Origin: Arachnia propionica | Lineage (GTDB): Bacteria > Actinomycetota > Actinomycetes > Propionibacteriales > Propionibacteriaceae | Direction of reading: 5' to 3' | DNA length: 64,000 nucleotides | Assembly (NCBI RefSeq): GCF_037055325.1 | Contig: NZ_CP146373.1 | Span: forward strand, 3,224,001 to 3,288,000 | Part shown: piece by piece, positions 26,613 through 35,347 of the stretch | Numbering within the stretch: position 1 is the stretch's first letter | Layout of the letters: every line of letters starts with the position of its first letter | Notes under the pieces: model-generated | Seen by the model: only the letters and a program-made list of their open reading frames with translations | What the model was told of the DNA's origin: nothing | The model's database searches: none | Translations under genes and position numbers: made by a program

Positions 26613-27680
26613 ATGGGTGTCGAGGAACGGGTGCGACAACTGATCGAGGAATCGGACCTGACCCACACGGAGTTCGGGGCTCGCATCGGCCTCGAGAAGA
26701 CCAAACTGTCCAAATCCCTCGCGGGCCGCAGAAGGTTCACATTCCTGGAGTTGGCACTCGCGGCACAGCAGGGCGGCGTCACCGTCGACTGGCTGCTGAC
26801 GGGCACCGAGGACGGTTTCGCCGCGGCGGCGCGCACCGGATCAGACGGGGTCGGCGCCAGTGCCTCACTCAGCCGCGCCCGCGAGCTGACAAACCTGCGC
26901 GAAACCCTGGAAGGCTTCGGTTTCCCCCAGCAGATCCGCTTCGCGGCCGGGGACCTGAAAGGCAATCGCTGGGCTTTACAGGGCATCGAGCTGGCCAAGC
27001 GATTGCGCCACAGCTTCCACTCCCCCGTGGAACAGGCAGCCAATCTGGCGACGCTGATCGAGACAGATCTCGGAGTCGACGTGGCCATCCAGCCCCTCGG
27101 GCGGCTCGACGGGCTCGCGGTGACCACCGAGTCGACCCGGCTGATCCTGGCCGCCACCTCCGTCGTACCCACCCGTCAGCGATTCACCCTGGCCCACGCG
27201 CTGGGGCATCTGGCAGCCAGCGACGACCAGCAGCTCCACACCGACGAGAACGTCTACACCCATGATGGGGAAGGCGAGATGCGGGCCAACGCGTTCGCCA
27301 CGGAACTGCTGATGCCGGAGGCGGCCCTGGCGGATCGCATCCACCGGGGCTCGCGCTGGTTCGAGGAACTCACCTGGGAGCTGCGGGTCTCGCCGACCGT
27401 ACTGGCCCACCGACTGGGAAACCTGAAGTTGATCGACGAGGCCGAACGGAACCGGTTGCTGACGGTGGACATGGATCACGTCGTCGCGACCCTGGGCCGG
27501 CAGCAGGACCACGCCGCCCGCGTGGCCGAGGCCTCCCAACCCCGCATCCCGACCCTTCTGGTGCGCGACCTGCTCGCCGCCCACCGCCAGGGACACACCA
27601 CGCTGCTGCCCGTCGCGTCGCTGATGGGCATATCCACCGATGATCTTCGGGCTCAGCTGACCAAACCCGAGGGCGAGTAA
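26613..27680 (+). CDS. XRE-type regulator fused to an ImmA/IrrE metallopeptidase domain lacking the catalytic Glu
   Basis: 355 aa. Residues 1-62 are an XRE helix-turn-helix: LTHTEFGARIGLEKTKLSKSLAGRRRF. Residues about 140-250 are an ImmA/IrrE (M78) domain: TRLILAATSVVPTRQRFTLAHALGH, then EMRANAFATELLMPEAAL. In active family members the zinc motif is HExxH. Here it is H195-A-L-G-H199, with the third ligand Glu222 kept. Zinc binding is possible but the general-base Glu is Ala. The C-terminal 100 residues are helical. Such fusions usually regulate a toxin-antitoxin or mobile-element gene. The gene stands exactly between two direct copies of a 77-bp repeat and upstream of vapBC. Confidence 0.8.
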   Translation: MGVEERVRQLIEESDLTHTEFGARIGLEKTKLSKSLAGRRRFTFLELALAAQQGGVTVDWLLTGTEDGFAAAARTGSDGVGASASLSRARELTNLRETLEGFGFPQQIRFAAGDLKGNRWALQGIELAKRLRHSFHSPVEQAANLATLIETDLGVDVAIQPLGRLDGLAVTTESTRLILAATSVVPTRQRFTLAHALGHLAASDDQQLHTDENVYTHDGEGEMRANAFATELLMPEAALADRIHRGSRWFEELTWELRVSPTVLAHRLGNLKLIDEAERNRLLTVDMDHVVATLGRQQDHAARVAEASQPRIPTLLVRDLLAAHRQGHTTLLPVASLMGISTDDLRAQLTKPEGE

Positions 27681-27701
27681 TCCATAGCCCCGGCAACCCG
27701 T

Positions 27702-27778
27702 GTCGTTATGTCATGTGGAAAGAATTTGTGGCGTATACGCTCCACAATCTTTCACGAGATCGCACAAATCTTTCACCC
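27702..27778 (+). repeat. 77-bp dispersed repeat, copy 2
   Basis: Same orientation and length as copy 1 at 26460-26536, lying 21 bp after the XRE-ImmA stop codon and 73 bp before the vapB start. The internal GTGGAAAGAATTTGTGG / CCACAATCTTTCAC inverted repeat and the terminal CAAATCTTTCACCC element are conserved. The two copies bracket the XRE-ImmA gene as a direct-repeat cassette. Confidence 0.85.
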
Positions 27779-27851
27779 ACCGCTGAGGAGCAGCCCTACG
27801 CGACGAGCCAGTGTGCATCTTGATGCAGACGGTAGATGTTATGATGCATCA

Positions 27852-28100
27852 ATGCGCACCACGATCACGTTGGACGAAGGACTGCTGCGGCGCGCCAAGG
27901 AACGGGCAGCCTCCCAAGGGAAGACTCTGAGCGACGTGATCTCTGACAGTCTGCAGGTCCTGCTCGCAGAGCAACCACAGCCACGCCACAAAATCACGCT
28001 GCCGACCTTCGGCGGTAGCGGCTTCCAGCCGGGCGTCGACCTTGAGGACAAGGAAGCCCTCGCGGTCCTCCTGGAGGATGGCGACCGTGCTGCTTGCTGA
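27852..28100 (+). CDS. vapB: VapB-type ribbon-helix-helix antitoxin
   Basis: 82 aa from ATG 27852. The N-terminal MRTTITLDEGLLRRAKERAA plus GKTLSDVISDSLQVLLAE is a ribbon-helix-helix DNA-binding fold. The C-terminus (LPTFGGSGFQPGVDLEDKEAL) is the flexible part that normally plugs the PIN-domain toxin. It overlaps the toxin gene by 14 bases, a typical TA arrangement with translational coupling. The protein should repress its own promoter and neutralise VapC. An AT-rich, TGATGCATCA-containing stretch just upstream (27840-27850) could be its operator. Confidence 0.85.
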   Translation: MRTTITLDEGLLRRAKERAASQGKTLSDVISDSLQVLLAEQPQPRHKITLPTFGGSGFQPGVDLEDKEALAVLLEDGDRAAC

Positions 28101-28533
28101 TGTCAATCTCTTCATCTATGCGCACCGGCCCGAATCCCCTCGATTCGACGAGCACACGGCATGGCTCATTGCCGCTTTGTCGGGCGACGAACCCTTCGGG
28201 GTCTCCGAGCAGATCCTGTCCGGTTTCCTCAGGATTGTCACGAACCACAGGGTCTTTCGCGACCCAACACCTCCCGACGTGGCATTGGACTTCTGCCAGA
28301 CGGTGCTGACGGCCCCATCGACGGTCCGCATCCGCCCCGGAAGAGAGCACTGGCGGATCTTCGAGAACCTCTGCCGAGACCTCGGGGCCCGAGGCAATGT
28401 CATTCCCGATGCATTTCTGGCGGCCATGGCCATCGAGGTCGGCGCCACCTTCATCACCACGGACGCCGGATTTGCCCGTTTTCCCGGGCTCAGATGGCGT
28501 CGCCCCTTCGACACCAATCCCGGTCGCCGCTGA
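28087..28533 (+). CDS. vapC: VapC-type PIN-domain ribonuclease toxin
   Basis: 148 aa from GTG 28087, placed nine bases after a GGAGG site; ATG 28078 is an alternative but sits directly on that site. The protein starts VLLADVNLFIYAHR, with the first acidic residue of the PIN active site. Glu in SEQILSGF, Asp in IPDAFLAAMA and Asp in FITTDAGFARFP complete the Mg2+-binding set, so it is probably active. VapC toxins cleave specific tRNA or rRNA sites and arrest translation when the antitoxin is degraded. It overlaps the vapB antitoxin gene. Confidence 0.85.
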   Translation: MLLADVNLFIYAHRPESPRFDEHTAWLIAALSGDEPFGVSEQILSGFLRIVTNHRVFRDPTPPDVALDFCQTVLTAPSTVRIRPGREHWRIFENLCRDLGARGNVIPDAFLAAMAIEVGATFITTDAGFARFPGLRWRRPFDTNPGRR

Positions 28534-28629
28534 ACCCACCCACAGTCCAGAACAGGACGGTCCTGCCCGGAACCCTCATCCGTCACAGGATCCATCGCCC
28601 AGGTGTAGCGACCCCACTGGCACCTGTGC

Positions 28630-28980
28630 TTGTCCTTTGGGATGTCGTGCAATCGCCTCGTTGCGCCACGGATCGTCGAATCCCTGGTCAGCTTGTGCGT
28701 GAGGGCACCTGCCACGACCGCCGAGCTGCGGACATCGCACCTGCGAACCCGCAACGGGGACCACGAGATCGACCTCATCGTCGAGAACACCGCGGGCAGG
28801 GTGGTGGCCATTGACGTCACACTGACCCGCGACCCCGACGACGCCGATGTGCGGCACCTCCACTGGCTGGGCGATCGCATCGGCGAGCGCCTCGTCGACA
28901 AGGTGGTCGTCACCACCGGCGAATACGCCTACCGTCGCGACGACGGGGTCGCGGTCATTCCCCTCGGACTGCTGTCCTGA
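28630..28980 (+). pseudogene. C-terminal fragment of a DUF4143/AAA-type ATPase
   Basis: From about residue 14 the translation reads RIVESLVSLCVRAPATTAELRTSHLRT, then GDHEIDLIVENTAGRVVAIDV, DDADVRHLHWLGDRIGE and LVDKVVVTTGEYAYRRDDGVAVIPL. This is the C-terminal DUF4143 nuclease-like end of a family of roughly 400-aa AAA ATPases (typically 'HLRTRnG.hEiDLive..ggrvvAiEVKl'). The ATPase part with Walker motifs is missing upstream, and the conserved E-x-K of the nuclease-like core reads I-D-V-T here. It is a decayed remnant next to vapBC, consistent with an integration hotspot. Confidence 0.7.
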
Positions 28981-29002
28981 AGGGCGAGGAGTCGACCGTC
29001 CC

Positions 29003-30229
29003 TCACTCCACCTCGACACCCACCGCACGCCGTCCCCGCGGTTCTGGCTCGGGGGATGCGACGGTCAGGGCCGCGATGCCCGTCGTGATGGGAACGCTCA
29101 GCACCAGGCCGATGGCACTGCCGAGGGTGCGGACGATCTCGCCCGCGAACATTTCCGCGTTCAGCAGGGCGACGGCGGAGCGGTCGGTGAAGTAGAGCAG
29201 CAGGAGCACCGTCATGGAACCGCCCGCGTAGGCGAAGACGATGGTGTAGATGGTGGAGGCGATGTGGTCGCGACCGATCCGCATGCCGGCGGCAAACAAC
29301 TTCCCGCGACCCATCGCCGGGGCCGCGGCGCGCAGCTCCCACACCGCGGAGCTCTGCGTGATGGTCACGTCGTTGAGCACACCGAGCCCACCGACGATGA
29401 TGCCCACCATGAGCAGCTCCCGGAAATTCATCCCGGGCAGGAGCTGCGCCAGGTCGTACTCGTTCTCCTCGGCGAAACCCGACAGCCGGGCGAACTCCGC
29501 GGACAACGCCCCCAGCCCAGCCGTGACCGCCAGCCCGAGTAGTGTTCCGGCCAGGGCCGTCGACGTCCGGATCGAGACGCCGTGGGCCACGTACAGCACC
29601 ACGAACATGATCGCCGTACCCCCGACCAGCGCCACGACGATGCCCGGTTTGCCGGTGATGAGGGCAGGCAGCATGAAACCGACGAGCACCACCCCGGCGA
29701 ACCCGAGCCCCAGCAGCGCGAACAACCCCTTCCAGCGCGCCACCGCCAGCACCACGATGACGAACAGCACGGCCAGCGCCCCCAGCACCGGAAGCCGGTT
29801 GACCGACGAGTAGGACCAGCTGATCCCGTTGCCAGTGTCGATACGGTTGACCTCCATCACGTCCCCGGTCTTCAATCCGGACTGCGCCTGCGGGCCGAGC
29901 AGCGGGATCTCCACCGACGTGCCCGCATCCACACCGGTGTCGATGGTGGCCGTCGCCGTCAGGCATTTCGCCTGCCCCACCTGCTGGGTGTCGCAGCCAT
30001 CCTTGATGTCGGTGATCGTTGCGGTCTCGTGGGTCAGGTTCTGGGCGTCGTAGGTCTTCTTCACCATGGAGGAGAGGTCCTGGCCCGACGGCCACAACCA
30101 GATCAACCCGGCCACCGTCAAGACCCCGAGCACCGCCAGGAAACCGATCAGGATGTTGCGTGCCATCCAGTTCACGCCAACGTGTTCCAGTTCCTCCGTC
30201 GAATGAGAATGTGAATGCCCTGCGCCCAT
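29003..30229 (-). CDS. YibE/YibF family membrane protein
   Basis: 408 aa from ATG 30229, giving the typical MGAGHSHSHS beginning. One N-terminal membrane helix (ILIGFLAVLGVLTVAGLIWLW) is followed by an extracytoplasmic beta domain (residues 50-140; GTSVEIPLLGPQAQSGLKTGD). Seven or eight more helices follow, with the family signature KGLFALLGLGFAGVVLVGFMLPALITG and LPGMNFRELLMVGIIVGGLGVLNDVTITQSSAVWEL. Proteins of this family are conserved in Gram-positive bacteria; a transport role is presumed but not shown. The gene is divergent from the rhomboid gene and its region upstream is short (98 bp). Confidence 0.85.
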   Translation of the reverse strand: MGAGHSHSHSTEELEHVGVNWMARNILIGFLAVLGVLTVAGLIWLWPSGQDLSSMVKKTYDAQNLTHETATITDIKDGCDTQQVGQAKCLTATATIDTGVDAGTSVEIPLLGPQAQSGLKTGDVMEVNRIDTGNGISWSYSSVNRLPVLGALAVLFVIVVLAVARWKGLFALLGLGFAGVVLVGFMLPALITGKPGIVVALVGGTAIMFVVLYVAHGVSIRTSTALAGTLLGLAVTAGLGALSAEFARLSGFAEENEYDLAQLLPGMNFRELLMVGIIVGGLGVLNDVTITQSSAVWELRAAAPAMGRGKLFAAGMRIGRDHIASTIYTIVFAYAGGSMTVLLLLYFTDRSAVALLNAEMFAGEIVRTLGSAIGLVLSVPITTGIAALTVASPEPEPRGRRAVGVEVE

Positions 30230-30327
30230 GGACCAACACGATACCCGGCAGGTCGAGCCCACCCGTTCCGCGACAAATGGGACGGATTCCCGCCGAAGTG
30301 ACGACCGCGACGGGTAGCCTTGCGGCC

Positions 30328-31233
30328 ATGCTAGAGAGCGCCTGCTACCGGCACCCCGACCAGGCCACGGGGATCGTTTGCCAACGCTGCCACCGTCCCA
30401 TCTGCCCCCGGTGCATGGTGGCTGGGTCCGTCGGATTCCAATGCCCCGAATGCGTCATGGCGGGTCGCAGGCAAACCCGCCAGGGGCAGCTGCCCTACGG
30501 CGGCTCCCGCAGCACCCAACCGGCGCTGACGTCGCAGGTGCTGGTCGGGATTAATGCGGTGGTCTGGCTGGCCGTTCTGCTGACCGGGGGCCAGCGAAGC
30601 CCCCTGTTCAGGATGCTGGCGATCCAGACGCAGGGATTCTGCGCCACGGAACACTACATTCTTGCGGTGGACTCCCCGGCCCAGTGCGCCACCCTCGGGG
30701 CGTCATGGACGGAGGGTGTCGCCACCGGGGCCTGGTGGCAGGTGCTGACCAACGCCTTCACCCACCTCGACGTCATTCACATCGCCTTCAACATGGCGGC
30801 CCTCTACGTGCTCGGCCCGCAGCTCGAATCGGTGCTGGGACGCGCCCGGTTCCTAGCCCTCTACCTGGTTTCGGCGGTGACCGGTTCCGCCGTGGTGATG
30901 TGGTTCTCCGACCCGTACATCACCACCATGGGGGCTTCCGGGGCGATCTTCGGAATGATGGGCGCGGTGCTGCTGATCGCGTGGAAGCACCACGGCGACG
31001 TGCGCACCATCCTCGTCTGGTTGGGCGTGAACGTGGCCATCACCTTCGTGGGGTCGAGCTTCATCTCCTGGCAGGGTCACCTGGGTGGCCTGCTCGGTGG
31101 CATGGCCGTCACCGCCGCCCTGATCTGGCTTCCCCGCGAACAGCGGGAGCGCTGGCAGTGGCCGCTGGTGGGTCTGGTCGCGGTGCTGGCCGTCGCCGCC
31201 ATCGTGGCGCGGGCAATGACCGTCACGGGCTGA
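30328..31233 (+). CDS. Rhomboid family intramembrane serine protease with N-terminal zinc finger
   Basis: 301 aa from ATG 30328. Residues 1-45 form a B-box-like zinc ribbon (CYRHPDQATGIVCQRCHRPICPRC, then CPEC). A loop and seven-helix rhomboid core follow. The catalytic Ser is in GASGAIFGMMG and the catalytic His in WQGHLGGLLGG; the HLDVIHIAFNM segment carries the conserved rhomboid L1/TM2 HxxxN. Rhomboids cleave membrane-anchored substrates within the bilayer. The zinc-finger-rhomboid arrangement is standard in actinobacteria. It converges on the downstream PBP gene. Confidence 0.9.
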   Translation: MLESACYRHPDQATGIVCQRCHRPICPRCMVAGSVGFQCPECVMAGRRQTRQGQLPYGGSRSTQPALTSQVLVGINAVVWLAVLLTGGQRSPLFRMLAIQTQGFCATEHYILAVDSPAQCATLGASWTEGVATGAWWQVLTNAFTHLDVIHIAFNMAALYVLGPQLESVLGRARFLALYLVSAVTGSAVVMWFSDPYITTMGASGAIFGMMGAVLLIAWKHHGDVRTILVWLGVNVAITFVGSSFISWQGHLGGLLGGMAVTAALIWLPREQRERWQWPLVGLVAVLAVAAIVARAMTVTG

Positions 31234-31280
31234 GCGCCTCTCCCGACGCCGGTGGAGCCAGCCAGCTGACGCACGGCCGC

Positions 31281-33173
31281 TCAGCTGAACATGTCCTTGA
31301 TGAGCGGGCCAGCTGTCCCGGAACCCGAGTCGCCATCCTGGACGAAGGCCGCCACCGCGTACTTGTCGTTCCAGGCGATCATCCAGGCGTGGGCGGTGTC
31401 GGCGGCGGCGTTTCCGAACTCGGCGGTGCCGGTCTTGGCGCCAGTCATGACTCCCTGAAGGACATTGCCCGATCCCTCCGTGACGACGGCCTTCATCAGC
31501 GTCTGGAGCTGCGATGCCTCGTCGGAACTGAGCGGTGTGGCCGTCGACTTCGCCTCGTGCCCCTTCACCAGCCACGGGATGCGCGTCTCACCTGAGGCGA
31601 CGCTGGCCGAGACCGTCGCCATGCCCAGTGGCGACATCTCGATGCCACCCTGCCCGATCATGCTGAGCGAGAGGTCCAGCGGGGCATCGGCGGACTGCAC
31701 CTTCCCGAAGTTCGAGGCGAATCCCGCGTCGTAATCAGTACCCACCCCGAGGGTGGCGGCGGCTTGCTGCAGCTTCTCCTGTGAAACCTTGTCGGCGTTG
31801 GTCCCGAACGCGGTGTTGCAGGAGTTCGCGACCGCCTGGGTCAGGGTGACGCTGCCGGTCTTGTCGGCTGGGTAACCGTCGTAGTTCTTCAACGTGTGGT
31901 CACCGATCTGCATGGTGGCGGGGCACTGCACCACCGAGTCGGCACGCAGGCCGGCGCGCAGCAGCGCCAGCGACGAGACGATCTTGAACGTCGAGCCGGG
32001 CGCGTATTTCCCGAAGGTGGCGTAGGGGTATTCGCCCGCACCCGCCGAGTTGGCGGCGGCAAGCACCCCGCCGTCCTTGACGTCCAGCACCACCAGGGAC
32101 GCGATCCCGGAACTGACGTGGCTGTTCAGCACCGATTCCGCCTTCTCCTGCATGGCGCGGTCCAGCGAGAGCTGGATGGGGCTGCCGACGCTGGCCTCCT
32201 GGGAGAACAACGAGACGGGACCGACGTTCTGACCCGAGCGCCCCACCACATCGATGTTGATCTTCGGTGCCCCACGCAACTGCTCGTCGTAGCGCTGCTG
32301 GAGGCCACTGACCCCGACCATGTCCGAGGACATCAGGGCGCCGCCCGACTTCTCCACCTGTTCCTTCGACGGACTCCCAACCCTGCCGAGCAGCCCGATG
32401 GCGAACGTGTCCGAGGGTGCGACGCTGGCGGTGGACTCCTTCACGAAGGCCCCGGGGATGCTGGAGACCGTGGAGGGAACCTGGTCCTGGGAGACGGTTT
32501 TGGCCACCACGAACTGTTTGGGGCCACCCGCCAGGACCTTCTGGGTGTACTCGGTGGCATCGACTCCGAGCAGCTGGGCCAGCTGCGTGGCGGCGGCCTG
32601 CCACGTGGACTCCTCGGACTTCGACTTGTCGATGCCGACCTGGTAGACGGCGCGTTCCTCGACGAGCGCCACCCCGTCGCGGTCGTTGATGGCGGCGCGT
32701 TTCGGCCAGCTGCGCTGGTGCCTGAGGCGGGTCGTGGCAGAGAGTTTCTCGTGCACCACCGTCGGCGACCACGTCACCTGCCACGTGCCATCCACGTTCT
32801 CCAGGGGGACGGTGGTGGCGTACTTCCAGCCCTCCTGACCGATGGGGAAGGTGTAGGTGAGATGCGCGGTGGCGGTCTTGCCGTCGGCGGCGTAGCGGAT
32901 TCCCGCCGACTCCACCGTCGGCGTGATGTCGTCCATGCCGGCGAAGATGGTCTTCAGCTCAGTGGTGGCGTCAGCGGGCGGGGTGGATAGCGCCACACCC
33001 GTGAGGTCCAGTTTCTGGATTCCCGCGACAAGCCCTGCCACCACGTCGTCGGCTGCCGCCACCCCATCGGGTGGGGTGTCGCGTTCTTGCCCGGAGTCGC
33101 CGGGGGCGCACCCAGTCAACAGCAGCGCCGAGGCCGTCACGGCGGCCAGCACAGCCCTCCGGGGGGTCTTCAT
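31281..33173 (-). CDS. Class B penicillin-binding lipoprotein (PBP2a-like, with NTF2-like domain)
   Basis: 630 aa from ATG 33173. It starts with a lipoprotein signal peptide ending LLLTGC (lipobox), so it is anchored to the outer face of the membrane. Residues about 45-160 are an NTF2-like (MecA N-terminal) domain: DDVVAGLVAGIQKLDLTGVAL. A dimerisation domain (about 165-320) precedes the transpeptidase. That domain has YAPGSTFKIVSSLALL (nucleophile Ser, SxxK), VANSCNTAFG (SxN) and MTGAKTGTAEFG (KTG). The architecture matches the mycobacterial penicillin-binding lipoprotein, a cross-linking enzyme with low beta-lactam affinity in some relatives. It is probably transcribed alone, converging on the rhomboid gene. 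Confidence 0.9.
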   Translation of the reverse strand: MKTPRRAVLAAVTASALLLTGCAPGDSGQERDTPPDGVAAADDVVAGLVAGIQKLDLTGVALSTPPADATTELKTIFAGMDDITPTVESAGIRYAADGKTATAHLTYTFPIGQEGWKYATTVPLENVDGTWQVTWSPTVVHEKLSATTRLRHQRSWPKRAAINDRDGVALVEERAVYQVGIDKSKSEESTWQAAATQLAQLLGVDATEYTQKVLAGGPKQFVVAKTVSQDQVPSTVSSIPGAFVKESTASVAPSDTFAIGLLGRVGSPSKEQVEKSGGALMSSDMVGVSGLQQRYDEQLRGAPKINIDVVGRSGQNVGPVSLFSQEASVGSPIQLSLDRAMQEKAESVLNSHVSSGIASLVVLDVKDGGVLAAANSAGAGEYPYATFGKYAPGSTFKIVSSLALLRAGLRADSVVQCPATMQIGDHTLKNYDGYPADKTGSVTLTQAVANSCNTAFGTNADKVSQEKLQQAAATLGVGTDYDAGFASNFGKVQSADAPLDLSLSMIGQGGIEMSPLGMATVSASVASGETRIPWLVKGHEAKSTATPLSSDEASQLQTLMKAVVTEGSGNVLQGVMTGAKTGTAEFGNAAADTAHAWMIAWNDKYAVAAFVQDGDSGSGTAGPLIKDMFS

Positions 33174-33375
33174 GGTCACGTCGGCTCCCTTCCACTGCGT
33201 CCTTGGAATGAGACTACCGGGGCATACCATCACAATCGGCGGGAGGTTCGAGGCGCGAAATGGATGCAGGCCTGCCATGAACAGCAGAGACGGGTACCCT
33301 TGATGAGGTCGCCCAGATCACTTCCCCGGATCACCCCGCGACCGCCTTCCGCATTTCTATCAAGGAGTGAGTCGG

Positions 33376-34557
33376 TTGTCCGTCCCTCTCTGGATCTGGG
33401 TCCTGACCCTGCTGCTCATAGCGGGCCTGCTCGCCTTCGACTTTTTCGCCCACGTCCGAAAGGCGCACGCCCCCACTCTCAAGGAAGCCACCGTCTGGTC
33501 CATCATCTACGTAGGCCTGGCGATCCTCTTCGGGGTCGCGGTGACCATCTTCGGCGGCGTCGAGATGGGCACCCAGTACTTCAACGGCTGGCTGCTGGAA
33601 AAAGCGCTGAGCGTCGACAACCTATTCGTCTTCCTCGTGATCATGGGGTCCTTCGCCGTGCCCAGGCAGGATCAGCAGAAGGCGCTGCTGTTCGGGATCG
33701 TCTTCGCGTTGCTGACCAGGTCGGGGTTCATCGCGTTGGGCAAGGCGATGCTCGAGGCGTGGAGTTGGACCTTCTACATCTTCGGTCTTGTCCTGATGAT
33801 CACGGCCGGACGGATGCTGGCGCCCGAGGACGGGGATTCCGGCGACGCCGACAACTTCGTCATCCGCATCGCGAAGAAGTACCTGCGCACCACCGACCAC
33901 TACGACGGCGACAAGCTGTTCACCATCGAGAACGGTCGCAAGGTGCTGACCCCGATGCTGCTGGTGATGATCGCCATCGGCGGCACCGATCTGCTGTTCG
34001 CGTTGGACTCCGTCCCCGCCGTCTACGGCGTCACCACCAACGTGTACCTGGTGTTCACGGCGACGGCGTTCTCGATGATGGGGTTGCGGCAGCTGTACTT
34101 CCTGATCGACGATCTCCTGGACCGTTTGATCTACCTCAAGTACGGGCTCACCGCGGTGCTCGGTTTCATCGGCGTCAAGTTGATCCTCCACGCTCTCAAC
34201 GAGAACAATGTGCCGTTCATCAACGGCGGGAAGCACGTCGACGTGTGGGACATCGGGGACATCGAGTCGCTGGTCGTGATCCTCACAATCTTGACGGTCA
34301 CCGTCGTGGTCTCCCTGCTCAGCCGGAGGGGTCTCGTGGCCAGCGCCATCCGCAGCCTGGACCGCAGGGCTCATTCCTACCTGCACACCGAATACCACAA
34401 CACAGACGAGGAACGCGAGGCCCTCTACCAGGAGATCGTCACCCGAGAGACCGATCTGAAGAAATACGATCCCCGGTTCGTCACCGAGTACATGGAATCC
34501 AGCGGTCTGGAAACGACCTTGGAGAAGGTCCACAAGATGCACGGCGACCTGGCCTGA
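33376..34557 (+). CDS. TerC/Alx family integral membrane protein
   Basis: 393 aa from TTG 33376, eight bases after AAGGAG; the in-frame GTG at 33367 lies within that site. Nine helices are visible. Conserved acidic family motifs are present: LLEKALSVDNLFVFLVIMGSF and GGTDLLFALDSVPAVYGVTTN, in each of which Asp residues are thought to bind metal. The C-terminal cytoplasmic tail of 65 residues is charged and helical. TerC/Alx relatives take part in manganese export and in tellurite resistance or metal loading of secreted enzymes. No yybP-ykoY riboswitch was recognised in the 200 bp upstream. Confidence 0.9.
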   Translation: MSVPLWIWVLTLLLIAGLLAFDFFAHVRKAHAPTLKEATVWSIIYVGLAILFGVAVTIFGGVEMGTQYFNGWLLEKALSVDNLFVFLVIMGSFAVPRQDQQKALLFGIVFALLTRSGFIALGKAMLEAWSWTFYIFGLVLMITAGRMLAPEDGDSGDADNFVIRIAKKYLRTTDHYDGDKLFTIENGRKVLTPMLLVMIAIGGTDLLFALDSVPAVYGVTTNVYLVFTATAFSMMGLRQLYFLIDDLLDRLIYLKYGLTAVLGFIGVKLILHALNENNVPFINGGKHVDVWDIGDIESLVVILTILTVTVVVSLLSRRGLVASAIRSLDRRAHSYLHTEYHNTDEEREALYQEIVTRETDLKKYDPRFVTEYMESSGLETTLEKVHKMHGDLA

Positions 34558-34978
34558 CCTCATCTCCAACAGCACCCCACCCTCACCACGCTCCTCTCAC
34601 CAGCAACCGGCGGCGCCATCGCCGCGCTCACAATCCGACTGAACGAGCCGAATTAGGACGGAAACCTTACCCGAGGAGAGCCGTTCAAAGAACATTCGCA
34701 GTTCAACAGAAGTAGGCATCATGAAACGAACCACTTCATGAAGACAAAGCGTCTGCCGAATCCTCGTCACCCTGCACCGCAGCACTGGTGCTTGAGAATC
34801 AGGCAGACGCCCCACCCCGCCTTCATCTGAGTGGCATCATCAGGATTTATGCGCATTTCCCAATGAAACGCATCTCCTGGCCCGAAGGAAGGAGAGCGCT
34901 GGACGCGCACCCTGCATCATCTACACCCGTATCGCCAAAGAGTTCTCGATCGGACTCACGGGTTCCGACGCGGATTTC
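34558..34978. other. Intergenic region with a long inverted repeat
   Basis: 421 bases without a convincing gene. GCGTCTGCC at 34749-34757 and GGCAGACGC at 34802-34810 are inverted copies separated by 44 bases. The DNA from about 34600 is visibly less GC-biased than flanking genes. The stretch separates terC from the second type VII substrate cluster, and the inverted repeat may mark an attenuator or the scar of a lost element. Confidence 0.4.
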
Positions 34979-35272
34979 TCAGATAGCCCAGAGGGCAGCG
35001 ACATTGTCCTCGCAATCGACGTACATTTGATCGATCGTGTCGATGATCCCGGCCAGCTCCTCGAGATAGTCGATCTGTTGATTCATGTCGGTCTCCCATT
35101 GCTGGTGCCTCGTCGACGCACTTTCTGAGGCTTCTCCAGTCCAGCCAGACCGAAGGTTTCCCATGCTGCCTCGATACTCGTTGAGCGCTGAATCCAGCCG
35201 CGATACGTGACCTCTGAAATCCCCTGAGAGAGTGCTCAGCACCCCGTCATTAACTTTCAAGATATTGCTCAT
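34979..35272 (-). CDS. WXG100 family type VII secretion target
   Basis: 97 aa from ATG 35272, where the family N-terminus MSNILKVNDGVLSTLSGDFRGH begins; GGAAG precedes it. A helical hairpin has the turn LRSGWTGEASESA, a true W-x-G motif at about residue 45, followed by a second helix with QQWETDMNQQIDYLEELAGI and a C-terminal CEDNVAALWAI. Size and motif fit ESAT-6/WXG100 substrates. It is at the downstream end of a minus-strand cluster with two larger helical proteins and probably heterodimerises with one. Confidence 0.8.
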   Translation of the reverse strand: MSNILKVNDGVLSTLSGDFRGHVSRLDSALNEYRGSMGNLRSGWTGEASESASTRHQQWETDMNQQIDYLEELAGIIDTIDQMYVDCEDNVAALWAI

Positions 35273-35347
35273 ACCCCTTGCTTCCTTTGTTCTTCGACAT
35301 CTTGATTGCGACCGCATTCGGCCGCCCGGTGAACATCGTCGACTCGC

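Noticed and set aside
26460..27778. The 77-bp repeats read as small peptides (MSCGK...WR.RST.F)
   Set aside because: Both copies can be read in this frame, but there is no ribosome binding site, the frame ends differently in each copy and copy 3 breaks it; the DNA-level inverted repeats explain the conservation better.
33174..33375. yybP-ykoY-type manganese riboswitch before terC
   Set aside because: Many terC/alx genes have one, but I could not find the conserved loops in the 200 bp here.
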